A stretch of DNA of 24,699 nt from Hungateiclostridiaceae bacterium UBA1305 (GCA_002307275.1 DBTX01000094.1:19790-44488); one strand, 5' to 3'; positions 8,014-16,336 are shown, numbered from the stretch's first letter. Notes: generated by a model not told the origin, from the sequence alone. Made by a program: numbers and translations.

Positions 8014-9909
8014 GCCCATCATCCCACAGCCTCCACTGCCGGAACTTCCGTCTGCAGGCTTGTAATCCTGTATTTCCTTCTTTATTTTATCAAGATTGAT
8101 GTCATTTATATTATCTACCACTTTTACGTATCCATGAAGCATATTCATTCCACACTGGAATGTAAAATCATTATCTGCCGGAAGCAAAGGGGTCTCCTTC
8201 TGGCTTGACAGATCAAGCCGGCCGTTGAATTCAGGGAATACGACCGTTGAATTGCAGCCGTTTAACTGTTCCGTATTGAATTTGACTTTAACCTGAACCC
8301 CTTTCTGTACTACAAAAGCTGCCGGGGTATAACCGTTATTGTTTACGGTAACGGTTATCTCCTGCTGTCCGTTTTCCACTTTGGCCACCTGAATATCATC
8401 AGTTGGTATCTTTCCACCTGCAAATTGCGGAGGAGTCGCACCACAGCAGCCGCCTGCACCGTCCGGGCCGCCTGCGCCGGTAATCCCGCCGCCTGCTGAA
8501 GTGCCTGATTGGGTTGTATCGCTGTCCGAAACCTTTGTCACATCCGCTATTACCTTAATATTACTGCTAATCATGCCCATCCAGCAAGTATAAGGGATGT
8601 CCCCTTCCTCCTCCGGAGTGAATTCTATCTGGTTGTTACCGGGTACAAGTTTCTGCGTGATGCCGTACTTCGGTATCGTCAGTGTTTCGTTACACCCGTT
8701 TATATCACTTGCGGACGCAGTTATCGTCCATTTGACCGGAACTCCCTTTTGTACGGTAATAGCGGGGTATCTGCCCGATTCCAGCTTTGTCGTGAGAACC
8801 TGTGAACCGCCTTCTATTTTCGCCACATTCTCCGGGACCGATGATGCATATGCCGCGCCGCTCAGGTTTACCCCGGAAAGGTTCAGACCCCTGTTAAGCA
8901 TGATGACGCCAAGAACCATGACAAGTACAGCGCTTACCTTCATCATCTTTCGTGTAAACTTACCGCTTAATAATGAACTTATGGCGCCAAAGCCAAACAT
9001 CAGCGGCAGTGTTCCAAGGCTGAAGAAAAGCATCGACGCAGCTCCTGCAAGCGCACTCCCCGTACCAAGCGCATATATCTGCATGGCCTGGAGCGGTCCG
9101 CATGGCATCAGTCCATTGAGAAGACCTACATAGAACGGACCGTGCCTGCCATTATCATTGCGGGCTTTATTTCCGAAGAACCCTGGCATCCTGGGATTCA
9201 GCCTGCGAAGCAACGGGAACAGGTTCAGCATGTTTAGTCCCATGATCACCATGAAAACGCCGGATAAAATTGCGATTACTCCTTTTGCCGCACCTGAAAA
9301 GCTCACAGCCGAGCCAAGTGCTCCTGTAATACCGCCAAGTATCGTATAGGATACAACTCTTCCGGCATTGTACATCAGGCTGGGTTTGAATTTGGCAAGT
9401 CTGTCCGTCTCACCCTCGCCGGATTTATAGGAGATACATTGTGAAAGGTTGATTCCTCCGCACATTGCGATGCAATGGAGTGATGTGATAAGACCTATTG
9501 CAAAAAGTATGCCATAGCCCATATTTTGATTTACCTGTGGGATGAAATTAAACCCAACGGTGTTGTTTATGATTACATAAGCGGCAAAAATAATGATTCC
9601 AATGCCAAGCAATTGAGTGATTGACAATCTATCACTGTTGTTTTCTTTACTGTTGTTTTCCCGGCTGCCGGGTGCCTGGTTAATGTTTTTATTTTTAACC
9701 GTATAATCGAGCTTTTCTATCTCATCGATTATTTTGTCTATCTGAATGATATTTACATCGTAAGTAACGTATACATTTGAGCTGCTGTATATCGCCTTTG
9801 CCTCAATGATACCATCCAGCTTCTTAAGCTTGTTATCTATTCTCATTTCACAGCTTGTACATGTCATCCCCTCAATTTGAAGGACCTTGCGCAGCAATCT
9901 CTGTTCCAT
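8011..9909 (-). CDS. HMA-SafE/DsbD-like membrane-double cupredoxin fusion protein
   Basis: A 632-residue fusion. An N-terminal HMA copper-binding domain has GMTCTSC (C17, C20). A short hydrophilic linker and a lone TM helix lead to a SafE/DsbD_2-type membrane core (about 115-345) with HCIAMCGG and MPCGPLQ motifs. Then come two cupredoxin-like domains, each with a conserved NGC: the first ends in YTCWMGM, the second in FQCGMNMLHG. A Gly-rich linker with GGCCG separates them, and the chain ends GGCGMMG. Cys/Met clusters suggest Cu(I) handling. By topology the HMA is probably cytosolic and the cupredoxins extracytoplasmic. The ATG at 9909 has GGAGG 7 nt upstream; a TTG at 9948 lacks one. It lies 26 bp after DUF2318 and upstream of copA. 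It may pass copper across or along the membrane; exact reaction unknown. Confidence 0.9.
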   Translation of the reverse strand: MEQRLLRKVLQIEGMTCTSCEMRIDNKLKKLDGIIEAKAIYSSSNVYVTYDVNIIQIDKIIDEIEKLDYTVKNKNINQAPGSRENNSKENNSDRLSITQLLGIGIIIFAAYVIINNTVGFNFIPQVNQNMGYGILFAIGLITSLHCIAMCGGINLSQCISYKSGEGETDRLAKFKPSLMYNAGRVVSYTILGGITGALGSAVSFSGAAKGVIAILSGVFMVIMGLNMLNLFPLLRRLNPRMPGFFGNKARNDNGRHGPFYVGLLNGLMPCGPLQAMQIYALGTGSALAGAASMLFFSLGTLPLMFGFGAISSLLSGKFTRKMMKVSAVLVMVLGVIMLNRGLNLSGVNLSGAAYASSVPENVAKIEGGSQVLTTKLESGRYPAITVQKGVPVKWTITASASDINGCNETLTIPKYGITQKLVPGNNQIEFTPEEEGDIPYTCWMGMISSNIKVIADVTKVSDSDTTQSGTSAGGGITGAGGPDGAGGCCGATPPQFAGGKIPTDDIQVAKVENGQQEITVTVNNNGYTPAAFVVQKGVQVKVKFNTEQLNGCNSTVVFPEFNGRLDLSSQKETPLLPADNDFTFQCGMNMLHGYVKVVDNINDINLDKIKKEIQDYKPADGSSGSGGCGMMG

Positions 9910-9935
9910 TGTTTTCCCTCCGAATAGGCCGTCGG

Positions 9936-10457
9936 TTACTTCTTCCAATTACCAAACAAATCCTTGTTCTGCGTCAGATAATCTCCTGCTATCACTATAT
10001 TTGATCCGTCATCTGCCTTATTGTCTTCGAGAATAGGCACCGGATTACAGCCGCCTTTGATTTTCTCCACCTGATCCAGCTTGAATATGTTGCCGCAATT
10101 CTGGCAGACCAGAGTGTCCCCCTCCTGCTCGTAATAACCTTTACCGGAGTTATAGCAAACCTGGCAGGTGTTGAAAGCTGTTCTGATGGTACCATCACTG
10201 GCTTTGACAGCAAGCACTTCCATCTTTGTACTGCCTGCTTGATAAGGATAAAATATGGCTGTCTCACTAATCTCGCTTTTCTTTATCAAAAGATCACCGC
10301 CTGCAGTGACCGTATCGCCGCTTCCACCTGCAAGCCCTTTAATCACCAGAATTCCTGCTATAAGAACGATGACCGCAGCAATTGCCGCATACAGCCTCAT
10401 TGATACTTTACCGCGTACAGGTTTTGAACTCCTGGTATTCTTCCGTACATTACCCAT
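9936..10457 (-). CDS. DUF2318 Cys-rich membrane-anchored protein
   Basis: A 173-residue protein with a short basic N-terminus, one transmembrane helix (about 22-43) and an extracytoplasmic domain with two CxxC pairs, C98/C101 (NTCQVC) and C118/C121 (LVCQNCG), plus C137 in GGCNPVP. This matches DUF2318, annotated as Fe-S-containing or predicted metal-binding; some members are fused to FTR1-like iron permeases. The ATG at 10457 follows GGAGG by 9 nt; an ATG at 10478 has none. It is the first gene of the copper operon, so it may bind copper or reduce a copper-protein disulfide rather than carry iron; that is inference. The promoter and an 11-bp-periodic direct repeat lie just upstream. Confidence 0.88.
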   Translation of the reverse strand: MGNVRKNTRSSKPVRGKVSMRLYAAIAAVIVLIAGILVIKGLAGGSGDTVTAGGDLLIKKSEISETAIFYPYQAGSTKMEVLAVKASDGTIRTAFNTCQVCYNSGKGYYEQEGDTLVCQNCGNIFKLDQVEKIKGGCNPVPILEDNKADDGSNIVIAGDYLTQNKDLFGNWKK

Positions 10458-10489
10458 TATTTGAATCCTCCTCAGCATTTCTTGGATTT

Positions 10490-10524
10490 ATAATACCAAA
10501 GGGTTGTGTAGATTTTATGTAGAT
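10490..10524 (-). promoter_or_regulatory. Probable activator-dependent promoter of the copper operon with direct repeats
   Basis: A TATTAT -10 box (10495-10490, minus strand) has no good -35. Instead two exact copies of ATCTACA (minus strand; 10524-10518 and 10513-10507) with start-to-start spacing of 11 bp cover the -35 position. Direct repeats at one helical turn over the -35 are typical binding sites of OmpR/PhoB-family response regulators. The fit to a two-component system suits the kinase at the operon's end; the regulator itself is not in the window. Confidence 0.5.
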
Positions 10525-10536
10525 AAAAAAGCTCAA

Positions 10537-10585
10537 CAAAAAAACAGGGACTGAATGATCAACTGAATGACCAGTTCCCTGTTTT
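10537..10585 (-). terminator. Rho-independent terminator after the aminotransferase gene
   Basis: On the minus strand AACAGGGAACTG pairs with CAGTCCCTGTT around an 18-nt loop (10583-10542, one bulged base), followed by seven T residues. It lies 30 bp beyond the aminotransferase stop and separates this operon from the copper operon. Confidence 0.88.
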
Positions 10586-10614
10586 ATGGACTTGCAAAAA
10601 GGGCCGGTATTTCC

Positions 10615-11787
10615 CTATGCTCTATATTCTCCGGCCATCCTTGGAAGCATTGAAAGCTTTTCAAGTGCCTGTGTCAGTGTTTCCTTCTTCTTGGCAAAGT
10701 GGAACCGGACAAAATCATTGACATCTTCCCTGAAAAAGCTGGATCCTGGAACAGCCGCTACACCAATTTTCCTGACCATCCATTCTGCAAAATGGTGGTC
10801 GTCTTTTACCCCGAACTGCGATACATCCGCCATCACATAGTAAGCTCCCTGTGGTGTCGAATACTTCAGTCCGATTTCCTTCAGACCATTTAAAAATAAA
10901 TCCTTCTTTTCTGTATAACAAGCGGCAAGTTGATCATAGTAGCTTCCATCGAAATTCAAAGCCGTGACAGCTGCTTCCTGCAATGGTGCCGCGGCACCCA
11001 CAGTAAGAAAGTCGTGTATTTTCCGCGCGCCTTCGATGATCTTCGGTGAAGCAATGATATATCCCAAACGCCAGCCTGTGATGGAATACGTCTTGGATAG
11101 CGAACTGCAGGAGACAGTTCTTTCGGACATTCCGGGTAGAGCGGCAAAATAGGTATGCTTGTAAGGTTTGTATACGATATGTTCATAAACTTCATCCGTT
11201 ATGACATAGGTATCGTATTTCTCCGCAAAACCCGCGATGATCCCAAGTTCCCCTTCAGTAAACACCTTTCCTGTCGGATTGGCAGGATTGCAAAGTATCA
11301 GTGCCTTCGGATGCTGTTTGAAGGCTGCCTCCAGCTGGTCGACATCAAAATCGAAGTGCGGAGGTTTCAGTGGGACAAAAATCGGCTGGGCTCCGGAAAG
11401 GATCGCATCGGCAGCATAGTTCTCATAAAATGGCGAGAATACGATGACCTTGTCCCCCGGATTGCAGACTGTCATCATCGCGGCCATCATCGCTTCCGTA
11501 CTGCCGCAGGTGACTGCGATCTGTGTGTCCGGATCAATTTCCATCCCCATGAATTTAGACTGTTTCTTCGCCAGTGCATCGCGGAAGTTTTTTGCGCCCC
11601 AGGTCACGGAATATTGGTGGATGCTGCCAAGCGCAACGCGTTCAAGTGCCTGCTTGAGCTCTTGCGGAGGATCGAAATCCGGGAACCCCTGGGAAAGGTT
11701 GATCGCATTGTATTCCTGTGCAATTCTGGTCATTCTTCTGATAACCGAATCCGTAAAAAATCCGAGTTTGCTGCTTAGTTCCTTCAT
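10615..11787 (-). CDS. Class I/II PLP-dependent aminotransferase (YbdL/kynurenine aminotransferase-like)
   Basis: A 390-residue fold-type I aminotransferase. Visible residues are NPANPTG (167-173), D198 and Y201 in ITDEVYE, the PLP Schiff-base lysine K232 in SSLSKTYS, R240 in GWRLGY, and a C-terminal Arg in FVRFHFAKK for the substrate carboxylate. INLSQGFPDFDPP and HQYSVTWGAKNFRDAL resemble methionine/glutamine transaminase-type enzymes (YbdL, KAT), so the substrate may be methionine, aromatic or glutamine-like. The ATG at 11787 has GGGAGG 5 nt upstream; an in-frame ATG at 11808 does not. It is downstream of an amino-acid importer and an OCD-family enzyme, which supports a role in catabolism or salvage of the imported amino acid. 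The 200-bp gap to the OCD gene may hold its own promoter. Substrate is not certain. Confidence 0.92.
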   Translation of the reverse strand: MKELSSKLGFFTDSVIRRMTRIAQEYNAINLSQGFPDFDPPQELKQALERVALGSIHQYSVTWGAKNFRDALAKKQSKFMGMEIDPDTQIAVTCGSTEAMMAAMMTVCNPGDKVIVFSPFYENYAADAILSGAQPIFVPLKPPHFDFDVDQLEAAFKQHPKALILCNPANPTGKVFTEGELGIIAGFAEKYDTYVITDEVYEHIVYKPYKHTYFAALPGMSERTVSCSSLSKTYSITGWRLGYIIASPKIIEGARKIHDFLTVGAAAPLQEAAVTALNFDGSYYDQLAACYTEKKDLFLNGLKEIGLKYSTPQGAYYVMADVSQFGVKDDHHFAEWMVRKIGVAAVPGSSFFREDVNDFVRFHFAKKKETLTQALEKLSMLPRMAGEYRA

Positions 11788-11942
11788 ATCCGCCTCCCAA
11801 TGATACATGACTTCAGGAGTCTGCACGAAAACTTACGCATACATAAGTTCCCGGCCAGACTCCTAAAGAGTATATCGTGCCGCTCACCTGAATACTTTAT
11901 TGATAATTAATGGAGACTCTGCTCTGGAATTTTAGTAGAGGA

Positions 11943-11966
11943 ACTCCCATTTATAGAAACGGGAGT
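11943..11966. other. Hairpin between the OCD-family and aminotransferase genes
   Basis: ACTCCC-N12-GGGAGT lies 24 bp after the OCD-family stop. Neither side is followed by a run of T, so it is not a clear terminator; it may be an attenuator or RNA-stability element. Confidence 0.4.
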
Positions 11967-11989
11967 CTTGAAACTTAATTGTATACAGC

Positions 11990-13015
11990 CTATAACGGCA
12001 GTTTTCTCCCGATTCCCAGTTCCAATGCCCGGTCAAACAGGACCCGGACCACCATCATGTCTTCAACAGCCATTCCTACATTGTTGCAGACAATGAGTTC
12101 CTCCGCACTTTCTCTGCCCTTTTTGATCCCTGCCGCCACCTCGCCCATCTCTCCGTATACAACCGGTAATCCGTACGGATAGTAACCATAGCCGATCAAT
12201 AGATTATGTTGTTCGATGCTGTCCAGCAAATATTTATCTGCACGCTTCATGGTTGCATCCTCATAGAGAGAGTGGCAGTCACACAAAAGCAGCGTCTGAC
12301 CTTTTTGGATCCATGCATCCTTGATCTTCGGCTCCGGTTTTCCTGTAATGATGGTAGCTGAAGCCAGCACCTCGGTACTTTTTGCGATTTCCTCATAAGA
12401 CCTGGCCTTGATGATTTTTGCCCTGATTCCTGGTTGAAGATCGCTGATGAGCTTATCCATGGCAGGTTCATAGGTATCGTAAATATAGATGCTTTCAAGC
12501 TGTGGAAGAACCTTGCTGATATTGGTCACATGCTGTCTTCCCTGAACACCGCTGCCAATCATACCAAAGGTTTTGGTATTCCTGCCTGCCAGATACTTTG
12601 CAGCAACATAGCTGACTGCAGGCGTCCTCATTTCCGTCACATAGATGCAGTCCATGATACATAAGGGGCAGCCCGATTCATGATCATTGAATATGATCAG
12701 ACCGTTTGCCTGGCTGTAACCGAAGCGTTCCCTGTTTTCCGGATAGCAGGAGCCCCATTTAATACCGCAGGCGAATTCTTCCGGGATATAGGCGGGCATT
12801 GCATGGAAAAATGTGTCCTTCAGCGGGTGGATGCCGATTTTGGCCGGCATCTCCGCTTTTTTTGTGCTATACGCAATCAGGGCTTTTTCCGTTTTATCAA
12901 GTATCTCCTCGTGGGTGATTGGTATCTTCCTGCATTCATCCTGTGTCAGGTAAAGGACATCCTTGCTGATTTCAAGATGCCTGGATATCCAGGCCCGATA
13001 TTCCAAACTGTTCAT
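11990..13015 (-). CDS. Ornithine cyclodeaminase/mu-crystallin family NAD(P)-dependent enzyme
   Basis: A 341-residue member of the OCD/mu-crystallin family, which includes ornithine cyclodeaminase, archaeal alanine dehydrogenase, ketimine reductase and the siderophore enzyme SbnB. The family's substrate-binding K lies in CGIKWG (K86), R130 is in TEMRTPAVS, and the Rossmann dinucleotide loop is GMIGSGVQGRQ (151-161). LLLCDCHSLYED and the later DSIEQ segment correspond to the second half of the active site. Length is typical. The ATG at 13015 has AAGGAG upstream. It follows metQ by 34 bp and should be co-transcribed with the importer. Its substrate is probably related to what the importer brings in. 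Several members act on imino or amino acids rather than ornithine, so no specific gene name is given. Confidence 0.88.
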   Translation of the reverse strand: MNSLEYRAWISRHLEISKDVLYLTQDECRKIPITHEEILDKTEKALIAYSTKKAEMPAKIGIHPLKDTFFHAMPAYIPEEFACGIKWGSCYPENRERFGYSQANGLIIFNDHESGCPLCIMDCIYVTEMRTPAVSYVAAKYLAGRNTKTFGMIGSGVQGRQHVTNISKVLPQLESIYIYDTYEPAMDKLISDLQPGIRAKIIKARSYEEIAKSTEVLASATIITGKPEPKIKDAWIQKGQTLLLCDCHSLYEDATMKRADKYLLDSIEQHNLLIGYGYYPYGLPVVYGEMGEVAAGIKKGRESAEELIVCNNVGMAVEDMMVVRVLFDRALELGIGRKLPL

Positions 13016-13049
13016 TTCCTTCTCCTTTTAAAACAGAGTTGTATTCGGT

Positions 13050-13979
13050 CTAGAATACCGGTATTACAGCACCTTTATATTTTTCATTAATGAAATCCCT
13101 TACTTCCGGAGAGGTAATGACTTCATCGAGTATTTTGATCTCTTCCCTGTTTTCGTCGCCTGTACGGACGGTAATAATATTTGCGAAGGTTTTCGCTGCC
13201 AACGAGTCCTTATCCTCTGCCTTCAATGCATCCGTCGCGGCATTCAATCCAGCTTCAATTGCGTAGTTGCCATTGATGACCGCAAGATTAACATCCGGCA
13301 GGGACCTTGATATCTGAGCTGCTTCCAGTTCCTTGATCTGTATGTTCTTCGGATTTTCAACGATATCCTTGACAGTAGTTTCAAGTCCTGTACCTTCTTT
13401 GACCTTTATGATCCCTGCCGACTGCAGTAAAAGCAATGCTCTGGCTTCGTTGGTCGTATCATTTGGTACGGCTATGGAATCTCCATCCTTCAGTTCTTCC
13501 AGCGTCTTGGTTTTCCCGGGATACAGGCCAAGCGGCTCGAAATGTACCGCAACTGTAGCACTGAGCTGCGTATTGTTCTTTTTGTTGAAGTCCTCGAGAT
13601 AAGGAACGTGCTGGAAATAATTCGCATCCAGTTCCTTGTTCTGAAGCGCCAGATTCGGCTGTACATAATCAGTAAACTCAACGATCTTCAGATCAATCCC
13701 TTTTTCTTTTAAAATGGGAGTAATAAATTTTAAAATTTCTCCGTGAGGTGTTGGGACAGCCCCAACTGTCAATACCTTAAGTTCTTTTTGTTCGGGTACG
13801 GTGGATGCTTCTGCCGCAGCAGCGGTTGATTCCGTTTCGGTAACCACCGCAGAGGATGCTGCCTGGACCGCCGTACTCGCTGAACTGCTATCCTCAGTCT
13901 TAGTACCGCATGCACTCAGCCCCATAGTTAAAAGCAAGCCAACCACCAATACAATTGCTGTTAATTTTCTACTCTTCAT
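13050..13979 (-). CDS. metQ: MetQ/NlpA-family substrate-binding lipoprotein
   Basis: A 309-residue lipoprotein with a signal peptide (1-23) and lipobox LSAC, C24 being the lipidated residue. A Ser/Ala/Thr/Glu-rich tether (about 26-62) precedes the NlpA-type domain: VGAVPTPHGEIL, QPNLALQNKELDANYFQH, and IAVPNDTTNEARALLLLQ are classic MetQ motifs. It should deliver a substrate, D/L-methionine in characterised members, to the MetI-MetN complex. The ATG at 13979 has GGAGG 9 nt upstream; the gene starts 28 bp after metI. The window has no methionine-responsive leader (S-box or T-box) in front of the operon, and metabolic enzymes follow, so another amino acid remains possible. Confidence 0.93.
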   Translation of the reverse strand: MKSRKLTAIVLVVGLLLTMGLSACGTKTEDSSSASTAVQAASSAVVTETESTAAAAEASTVPEQKELKVLTVGAVPTPHGEILKFITPILKEKGIDLKIVEFTDYVQPNLALQNKELDANYFQHVPYLEDFNKKNNTQLSATVAVHFEPLGLYPGKTKTLEELKDGDSIAVPNDTTNEARALLLLQSAGIIKVKEGTGLETTVKDIVENPKNIQIKELEAAQISRSLPDVNLAVINGNYAIEAGLNAATDALKAEDKDSLAAKTFANIITVRTGDENREEIKILDEVITSPEVRDFINEKYKGAVIPVF

Positions 13980-14007
13980 AATAAATGACCTCCTTAAAAT
14001 ATATTAT

Positions 14008-14682
14008 TTATTTATTTTTCTTGTCAATTTTTCGTGACAAAAAATTTCCGACGCTTTGGATAAATTGGACAATGACTACTAAAAGTATGATTGTCAATAT
14101 CATGAGATCCTTCTGGTATCTGTAGTAACCATATCTGATGGCTATGTCTCCAAGTCCCCCTCCGCCCACCGCACCGGCCATGGCGGAATAGCCGACCAGC
14201 GTGATGGTGGTGATGGAAACTCCCAGAATAATCGAGGGCAAGGTCTCCGGGATCATGACCTTCCTGATGATCTCCCAGGGTGAAGCGCCCATGGACTGAG
14301 CCGCTTCAATCGTACCCCTGTCGATCTCCTTCAGGGAGGTTTCCACCATACGCGCTACAAAAGGGATCGCCCCAATGACCAGTGGTACGACAGATGCTGT
14401 TGCTCCAATGGTGGTGCCCACGACCAGGCGGGTAAAGGGTATTATCGCTATTAAAAGTATAATAAACGGTACGGACCGCATCACATTGATGACACCGCCC
14501 AATAACGCATTCAGCTTTTTGCTTGGAAGTACATGGTTCCTGTCCGTAATAACAAGTATCACGCCAAAGGGAAGACCAAAAAGGTACGCAAAGGTTGTTG
14601 CAAGTACGACCATATAAAGGGTGTCAATGGTTCCCTTCCCTAACAGGCCTGCATATTCCGCAAGGATTTTTATATCTATCAT
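14008..14682 (-). CDS. metI: MetI-family ABC transporter permease
   Basis: A 224-residue permease with about five transmembrane helices. The cytoplasmic EAA loop is EAAQSMGASPWEIIRKV, ending at IPE, which contacts the ATPase. GMVY-like starts and length match MetI. It overlaps metN by 4 bp (ATGA), so the two are translationally coupled. A GAGG sequence lies about 10 nt before the ATG. Forms the membrane channel with MetN and MetQ. Confidence 0.94.
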   Translation of the reverse strand: MIDIKILAEYAGLLGKGTIDTLYMVVLATTFAYLFGLPFGVILVITDRNHVLPSKKLNALLGGVINVMRSVPFIILLIAIIPFTRLVVGTTIGATASVVPLVIGAIPFVARMVETSLKEIDRGTIEAAQSMGASPWEIIRKVMIPETLPSIILGVSITTITLVGYSAMAGAVGGGGLGDIAIRYGYYRYQKDLMILTIILLVVIVQFIQSVGNFLSRKIDKKNK

Positions 14683-15695
14683 GCACTCAACACCTCATAT
14701 GCCAGATTTATTTTTTTGATATATCCAAGTGCATTCCGAACGGAAGTTTCATCCCCCGAGAGCTCCAGCACCAGCTCTCCCAACGGAGCGCCCTGCACAT
14801 AATCGATATTGCCGAACAGAATATTTGCATCGACTCCGTATTGGCGTACAATGTTGGAGATGACCGGTTTGAGAGCGGATTTGCCGGTAAAAGTCACTTT
14901 AATACGGATGCTGTACTCCACACCAGGTTCCTGCTGAAAATCCAGTAACGGAATTTCCTTGCCGGAGTATCCGAACAGTCTCCTTGAGGTTTCCGATGCC
15001 GGTGTTGAAATGACCTCGATAACCGTCCCGACTTCAACAATATGATTGTTGTCAATAACAGCAACGTGATCGCAAATTTCCTTGATCACTCCCATTTCGT
15101 GTGTGATCAAAACTATCGTCAATCCCAGTTTTATATTGATATCTTTGAGTAAAGCAAGTATGGACTTGGTAGTCAGAGGGTCCAGTGCCGAAGTAGCCTC
15201 ATCGCACAGCAGAACCTTGGGGTTGTTGGCAAGTGCCCTTGCAATGGCCACCCTTTGCTTCTGACCACCGCTCAGCTGGGCAGGATATGCTTTCTTCTTA
15301 TCGGACAAACCAACAAGTTCAAGCAATTCTATCGCGCGAGTCTTGATATCTTTTTTAGAAACACCTGCGATTTCCAATGGGAATGCAACATTGCCTTCAA
15401 CAGTTCTTTGCATGAGTAAGTTAAAATGTTGAAATATCATGCCCAACGAACTTCTCAGCTTTCGCAGCTGCATTCCCTGCAGTTCCACAATTTCCTGCCC
15501 ATCAATCAGTATGCTTCCGGTTGTGGGCTTTTCCAGCAGATTCATGCATCGGATCAAAGTGCTTTTACCTGCACCGCTGAGCCCGATAATTCCAAAAATT
15601 TCTCCTTTTTTCACTTCCAGATCGATTTGATCCAATGCTGTTATTTGACCTGAATCATTTTTGTAAACCTTTTTTAAGTTTGTTATTTTTATCAT
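14679..15695 (-). CDS. metN: MetN-family ABC transporter ATP-binding protein
   Basis: A 338-residue ATPase. Walker A GLSGAGKST (38-46), Q-loop near Q89, signature LSGGQKQRVA (141-150), Walker B VLLCDEATSALD (161-172) and a switch His in ITHEMG. The C-terminal portion (about 260-338) is the NIL regulatory domain, which binds methionine and inhibits transport in characterised MetN proteins. First gene of the operon. The ATG at 15695 follows a weak site (GGTGGTG). A consensus promoter lies about 150 bp upstream. Confidence 0.95.
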   Translation of the reverse strand: MIKITNLKKVYKNDSGQITALDQIDLEVKKGEIFGIIGLSGAGKSTLIRCMNLLEKPTTGSILIDGQEIVELQGMQLRKLRSSLGMIFQHFNLLMQRTVEGNVAFPLEIAGVSKKDIKTRAIELLELVGLSDKKKAYPAQLSGGQKQRVAIARALANNPKVLLCDEATSALDPLTTKSILALLKDINIKLGLTIVLITHEMGVIKEICDHVAVIDNNHIVEVGTVIEVISTPASETSRRLFGYSGKEIPLLDFQQEPGVEYSIRIKVTFTGKSALKPVISNIVRQYGVDANILFGNIDYVQGAPLGELVLELSGDETSVRNALGYIKKINLAYEVLSA

Positions 15696-15840
15696 CCATT
15701 TTCACCACCATTTTGTGTTCAGATCATCAAGCCGTATGCTGTGTCTGGAAGAATGCAGGATATTATCACTTTATACGCGTACCAACATATTATCAGTTAT
15801 AGCCTAGTAAACTTATATGTATAGTCGGTTATTGAAAATG

Positions 15841-15869
15841 ATTTTAGCACCTTTTATCGGTAGTGTCAA
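15841..15869 (-). promoter_or_regulatory. Promoter of the metNIQ operon
   Basis: TTGACA (15869-15864), a 17-bp spacer and TAAAAT (15846-15841) on the minus strand. The leader of about 140 nt can form a loose hairpin (ACCGAC with GTTGGT, then CATAT with ATATG, about 15780-15829). I do not see the conserved blocks of an S-box, SMK-box or T-box. The rest of 15696-15978 shows nothing recognisable. Confidence 0.8.
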
Positions 15870-15978
15870 TACCATATCATGATTATTATTTATTAAGCCC
15901 ATATGTTTTGTATAATTAAATATTTTGTGTTATTGGAGACATGAAATTAATGACTCTTCGTGAAAATCCTATCGCATT

Positions 15979-16296
15979 TCACTGGATGCACTTAATTATC
16001 GTGCTTAAAAGTCCTGGAAAACGCTTGTCCAACTCTTCATAACGGATCGATAAATAACGCTGCTTGCCATCAATTCTTACATGAATAAGCCCGGCTTCCC
16101 TAAGCACCTTAAAATGGTGTGAAAGCGCAGACTTGGGCAGATCAATGTTACAACAGGCACAGGTGGTTTCACATTGACCTGCAAGACTTCTCATGATTTT
16201 AAGCCGAATCGGGTCACCCAGGGCATTCAATATAGTTGATAAGCATAGCTGTTCGATATTTGGATGAAATAATTCTCTCAATGACTTACCCTCCAT
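15979..16296 (-). CDS. ArsR-family transcriptional repressor with Cys cluster
   Basis: A 105-residue winged-helix ArsR/SmtB regulator. LNALGDPIRLKIMRSL (24-39) is the usual family opening and SALSHHFKVLREAGLI is the recognition helix region. C42, C46, C48 and C49 (QCETTCACCN) sit just ahead of the recognition helix, close to where ArsR places its metalloid cysteines, so it could sense a thiophilic ion, an electrophile or redox state. Two starts compete: ATG 16296 with AGGAAA upstream, or TTG 16281 with a stronger GGAGGG 7 nt upstream, giving 100 residues. It is divergent from a nitroreductase gene and likely represses it through the palindrome at 16371-16390. Confidence 0.93.
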   Translation of the reverse strand: MEGKSLRELFHPNIEQLCLSTILNALGDPIRLKIMRSLAGQCETTCACCNIDLPKSALSHHFKVLREAGLIHVRIDGKQRYLSIRYEELDKRFPGLLSTIIKCIQ

Positions 16297-16336
16297 TTAT
16301 ATTTCCTGAATTGTGTAAAAGTTATAAAAGTTATAC

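Noticed and set aside
8597..9133. 178-codon plus-strand ORF inside the SafE fusion gene
   Set aside because: It is antisense to a well-supported membrane protein with domain motifs, and has no ribosome site or recognisable sequence.
11155..11778. 207-codon plus-strand ORF inside the aminotransferase gene
   Set aside because: Antisense to a gene with all PLP-enzyme motifs; the open frame follows from the codon bias of the real gene.
15696..15840. S-box or T-box leader in front of metNIQ
   Set aside because: None of the conserved blocks of these elements is present in the leader; only a loose hairpin is seen.
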